Assembly (NCBI GenBank): GCA_016715115.1
Contig: JADKBM010000004.1
Location: 1,054,001-1,118,000 of the forward strand
Length of the DNA stretch: 64,000 nt
From: Acidobacteriota bacterium
GTDB taxonomy: Bacteria > Acidobacteriota > Blastocatellia > Pyrinomonadales > Pyrinomonadaceae
Direction of reading: 5' to 3'
Each line of letters starts with the position of its first letter. Positions within the stretch are counted from its first letter, which is position 1. Positions 61,041-64,000 of the stretch are shown in pieces. Position numbers and translations under genes: made by a program. The notes below the pieces were generated by a model, which was given only the letters and a program-made list of their open reading frames with translations, searched no databases and was not told the origin of the DNA.

Positions 61041-63068
61041 ATGACACGAACTTCTTTTTTTCGTTTGATGACGACGGCAGCGATCATCTGCTCGTTTTGG
61101 ACCTTAACGCTCGCGCAGAGCAAGGCATTCGACACCAGCCGGATGGACACGTCCGTTGACGCGTGCGACGACTTTTTCGAGTACGCGAACGGTACCTGGT
61201 TGCGAAACACTCAGATACCGCCGGCATTTTCCCGTTGGGGAACGTTCAACATTCTTGCCGACAACAACCAGATCATCCTGCGCGAAATCCTTGAAAAGGC
61301 CGCAAAATCGAAATCGAAAAAGGGAAGCGACGAGCAGTTGATCGGCGACCTTTACGATTCGTGTATGGATGAAGCGGCGATCGAGGCCGCCGATGCAAAG
61401 CCGCTGGCAGCGCATTTCAAGAGAATCGAAAAGATCAAAACGGCCAAAGATCTCCAGGCCGCGATCGCCTCCTTTCATCAGATGGGCGTGCAGATGTTCT
61501 TCGGTTTCGGCGCCGGCGCGGACCTGAAGAACAGCAATATGAACATCGCGAACGCGAGCCAGGGCGGCTTGAGCTTGCCGAACCGCGACTTCTATGACAA
61601 AGATGACGCCAAGTCCAAAGAGACACGCGAGAAATTCGTCGCCTATATGACGAATATGTTCAAGCTTCTCGGTGACACGCCGGAAGCGGCGGCGGCCAAT
61701 TCCAAGACGGTGATGGACGTTCAGATGCGCCTCGCGCTTGCGTCCAAACGCCCGGTCGAACTGCGAAATCCGGACGCGCGCTACAACAAGATCAAGCTGA
61801 CCGACGCGGCCGCGATCACGCCGAATTTCTCGTGGGACGATTATCTGAAGGCGCGCGGCGTCGCGCCGATCACGGAACTCAACTTCGGCCAGCCCGATTT
61901 CTTTAAGGAAGTCAACAAAATGCTGACCGAAACGGCGCTCGCTGATCTTAAGACCTATATGCGTTTTATGGTCGTCAACGCCGCCGCGCCGCGACTTTCG
62001 AAGAAATTCGTCGACGAGAACTTCGACTTTTTCTCGCGCACGCTGCAGGGAACGAAAGAGCAGCAACCGCGTTGGAAGCGATGCGTCGGAACCGTCGACA
62101 ACACGCTCGGCGAAGCGCTCGGGATGGCTTACGTTCGCGATAACTTCAAACCCGAAACAAAGAAACGCGCCGATGAATTGATCGATCAGCTTTTCATCGC
62201 GATGGGCGAGCGCATCAAACAGCTCGACTGGATGAGCGCCGAAACCAAGACCCAGGCAGCGAAGAAACTCGGCACATTCAAAAAGAAGATCGGTTATCCG
62301 GACAAGCTCCGCGGCTATGCCGGGCTGAAGATCAACCGCAAGTCTTTCTTCGGCAACGGCGCGCGCGCGGCTCAGTTCAACGTTCGTCGCAATCTGCAGG
62401 ACGTCAATCAGCCCGTCGACCGCACGCGTTGGGGATTCACGACTCCGACGATCAACGCTTCGTACAGTCCGATCAACAACGAGATCACGTTTCCGGCCGG
62501 AATTCTTCAACCCCCGTTCTTTAATTTCAACGCCGACGATGCGATCAATTACGGCGGCATAGGCGGTGTCATCGGCCACGAGATCTCGCACGGTTTTGAC
62601 GATTCGGGCAGCCGTTTTGATTCGGAAGGAAACTTGAAGATGTGGTGGACTGATGATGATCGCAAAAAGTTCGAAGAACGCGCCAACTGCGTCGTCGATC
62701 AATTCGGAAAGTATGAGATTCAACCGAACCTGTTTATCAACGGACGTCTGACGCTCGGCGAGAACATCGGCGACCTCGGCGGACTCGAGATCGCGTATAC
62801 CGCGTTTCAGAATTCGCTGAAAGGCAAACCGCGTCCCGAGAAGATCGACGGATTTACGGCGGAGCAACGCTTTTTCCTTGGCTGGGCGCAGGTTTGGGCG
62901 ACTAAATCGACGTCCGAATTCGAGCGCCAGCAGGTCTTGACAGACTCGCACTCGCACGCGCGCTATCGCGTCAACGGTCCGACTTCGAATATGACCGAAT
63001 TTGCACAAGCCTTCGGCTGCCGCGAAGGCAAAAAGATGGTCCGCAAGAACATTTGCGAGATCTGGTAG
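61041..63068 (+). CDS. M13 family zinc metallopeptidase (neprilysin-like)
   Basis: About 675 residues. AGGAG precedes ATG 61041 by seven bases; the longer frame from 60978 was rejected. Signal peptide LMTTAAIICSFWTLTLAQ. N-terminal M13 domain with CDDFFEYANGTWL, then the catalytic zinc site VIGHEISHGFDDSG (HExxH), with Glu in ENIGDLGGLEIAYTAF and the C-terminal NGPTSNMTEFAQAFGCREG substrate loop. Family members cut peptides in the periplasm or outside. End lies just before a REP-like cluster. Confidence 0.95.
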   Translation: MTRTSFFRLMTTAAIICSFWTLTLAQSKAFDTSRMDTSVDACDDFFEYANGTWLRNTQIPPAFSRWGTFNILADNNQIILREILEKAAKSKSKKGSDEQLIGDLYDSCMDEAAIEAADAKPLAAHFKRIEKIKTAKDLQAAIASFHQMGVQMFFGFGAGADLKNSNMNIANASQGGLSLPNRDFYDKDDAKSKETREKFVAYMTNMFKLLGDTPEAAAANSKTVMDVQMRLALASKRPVELRNPDARYNKIKLTDAAAITPNFSWDDYLKARGVAPITELNFGQPDFFKEVNKMLTETALADLKTYMRFMVVNAAAPRLSKKFVDENFDFFSRTLQGTKEQQPRWKRCVGTVDNTLGEALGMAYVRDNFKPETKKRADELIDQLFIAMGERIKQLDWMSAETKTQAAKKLGTFKKKIGYPDKLRGYAGLKINRKSFFGNGARAAQFNVRRNLQDVNQPVDRTRWGFTTPTINASYSPINNEITFPAGILQPPFFNFNADDAINYGGIGGVIGHEISHGFDDSGSRFDSEGNLKMWWTDDDRKKFEERANCVVDQFGKYEIQPNLFINGRLTLGENIGDLGGLEIAYTAFQNSLKGKPRPEKIDGFTAEQRFFLGWAQVWATKSTSEFERQQVLTDSHSHARYRVNGPTSNMTEFAQAFGCREGKKMVRKNICEIW

Positions 63069-63070
63069 TT

Positions 63071-63181
63071 GGAGTTCCGTTCGGAGTTCCGCTCGGAGTT
63101 CCGCCTTTAGGCGGCCTACGTTCGGAGTTCCGCCTTCAGGCGGCCCGGCGAAATGGGTATGCCGCCTGAAGGCGGAACTCC
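63071..63181. repeat. REP-like palindrome cluster
   Basis: Copies of GGAGTTCCG start at 63071, 63083, 63095 and 63124. The arm at 63124-63144 (CCTTCAGGCGGC included) is exactly inverted at 63161-63181, a 21-bp perfect hairpin with a 16-base spacer. A second, shorter palindrome (CCGCCTTTAGGCGG) is at 63101. It lies between the M13 gene and the MFS gene and may act as terminator, mRNA stabiliser or a dispersed repeat. Confidence 0.75.
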
Positions 63182-63214
63182 AAGCGCAGGCGAAACGAAA
63201 GTGCCCGAAACAAA

Positions 63215-64000
63215 ATGCTAGAAATACTCCACAAACGAAATACGATCGCCCATCCGGGTTTCAATCGCTGGCTCGTTCCGCCGGCGGCTCTCAGCATTCA
63301 TCTTTGCATCGGGATGGCCTACGGCTTTTCGGTCTTCTGGCTCCCGCTCACGAAGGCCCTGGGTGTGACGAAATCGATTCCTTGTCCGGCGGATATGTAC
63401 TGGTTCGAAAAACTGTTCACGACCGTCTGCGACTGGGACAAGCCAGTACTCGGCTGGATGTACACGCTGTTCTTCGTTTTTCTCGGCTCAGGCGCGGCGG
63501 TGTTCGGCGGTTGGCTCGAGCGCGCAGGCCCGCGCAAGGCCGGCGTCATCTCGGCAATGTGCTGGTGCGGCGGACTGGTGATCTCGGCTGTCGGCGTTTA
63601 TACGCACCAGTTATGGATGATGTGGCTCGGATCGGGCGTGATCGGGGGGATCGGTCTCGGTCTCGGCTATATTTCGCCGGTTTCGACGCTCATCAAGTGG
63701 TTCCCTGATCGGCGCGGGATGGCAACCGGAATGGCGATTATGGGTTTTGGAGGCGGGGCGATGATCGGCTCGCCTCTCGCGGACCAACTGATGAAGCGTT
63801 TCGCTTCCCCGACTTCGGTCGGCGTCTGGGAAACATTTCTCGTGCTGGCCGCCGTCTACTTCGTATTTATGATCATCGGCGCTATGTCCTACCGCGTTCC
63901 GCCGTCGGGCTGGAGACCGGCCGGATGGACGGAGCCGGCGAACAAAGATTCGAATGCGATGATCACGCGGCGCCACGTTCACGTGAAAAAGGCGTGGAGA
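63215..64000 (+). CDS. OFA (oxalate/formate antiporter-type) MFS transporter, 3' end outside window
   Basis: 262 codons visible from ATG 63215. Membrane helices with the OFA pattern: PGFNRWLVPPAALSIHLCIG, SVFWLPL, LFFVFLGSGAAVFGGWLERAGPRKAG (MFS signature), GLGYISPVSTLIKWFPDRRG, GMAIMGFGGGAMIGSPLA and YRVPPSGWRPAGW. An extra loop of about 30 residues (KSIPCPADMYWFEKLFTTVC) lies between helices 1 and 2. Transport of a small organic acid is inferred from family. The frame runs off the end of the window. Confidence 0.9.
   Translation, partial: MLEILHKRNTIAHPGFNRWLVPPAALSIHLCIGMAYGFSVFWLPLTKALGVTKSIPCPADMYWFEKLFTTVCDWDKPVLGWMYTLFFVFLGSGAAVFGGWLERAGPRKAGVISAMCWCGGLVISAVGVYTHQLWMMWLGSGVIGGIGLGLGYISPVSTLIKWFPDRRGMATGMAIMGFGGGAMIGSPLADQLMKRFASPTSVGVWETFLVLAAVYFVFMIIGAMSYRVPPSGWRPAGWTEPANKDSNAMITRRHVHVKKAWR

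Noticed and set aside
61104..63008. 634-codon open frame on the minus strand
   Set aside because: It lies wholly opposite the M13 peptidase, whose motifs are complete; its protein is R/V/D-rich without a family pattern, as expected for a shadow frame in GC-rich DNA.

Overview
The window looks like a chromosomal segment around the replication origin of a moderately GC-rich Gram-negative bacterium. It is probably an acidobacterium of the Blastocatellia/Pyrinomonas type. That placement is inferred from the family mix (large exported proteins with FG-GAP/VCBS-like repeats, SdrD_B-like and carboxypeptidase-regulatory-like domains, HAF repeats, an M13 peptidase, a CAT-type permease) and was not tested by phylogeny.

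Layout. 1-3255: backbone, with the 5' two thirds of a polyphosphate:AMP phosphotransferase, an exported HAF-repeat protein and a small exported protein. 3262-26826: an integrated element of about 23.5 kb inserted at the 3' end of mnmE. Its ends carry near-identical 18-bp copies of the mnmE terminus (each encoding FCIGK-stop), and both ends carry a paired 11-bp-spaced AGATACAA repeat. From right to left the element holds an excisionase-like protein, a tyrosine integrase, an HTH protein, a D5-type primase-helicase, a toprim protein and two small proteins. Next come a plus-strand four-gene operon (FAD oxidoreductase, membrane-anchored protein, unknown protein, 2-hydroxyacid-dehydrogenase-like protein), a type I restriction-modification operon with an extra PD-(D/E)XK-like protein and a YgjP-type metallopeptidase, and a very A+T-rich gene for a 1376-residue CHAT caspase-like protease. 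It resembles a satellite-like element carrying defence cargo. The four-gene operon is the best candidate for an undescribed system.

26809-31420: the mnmE-jag-yidC-yidD-rnpA-rpmH cluster on the minus strand. 31563-39787: purN, a membrane-anchored transglutaminase-like protein, purM, a DHH phosphoesterase, a DUF445 protein, two DUF2807 proteins and a NuiA-like nuclease inhibitor. 39788-43172: dnaA and dnaN with DnaA-box clusters on both sides of dnaA; the dnaA-dnaN gap has B. subtilis-type DnaA-trios and is the probable oriC. 43356-64000: LarA-like racemase with a CDF metal transporter, a secreted NucA-type nuclease (possible target of the NuiA-like inhibitor), two giant exported repeat proteins, a MntP-like exporter, an amino-acid permease, NAD kinase, an M13 peptidase, a REP-like palindrome cluster and a truncated OFA/oxalate-type MFS transporter.

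Genes were called from reading frames, motifs, start-site context and spacing. No tRNA, rRNA or CRISPR array was seen. Long reading frames opposite real genes were left out.
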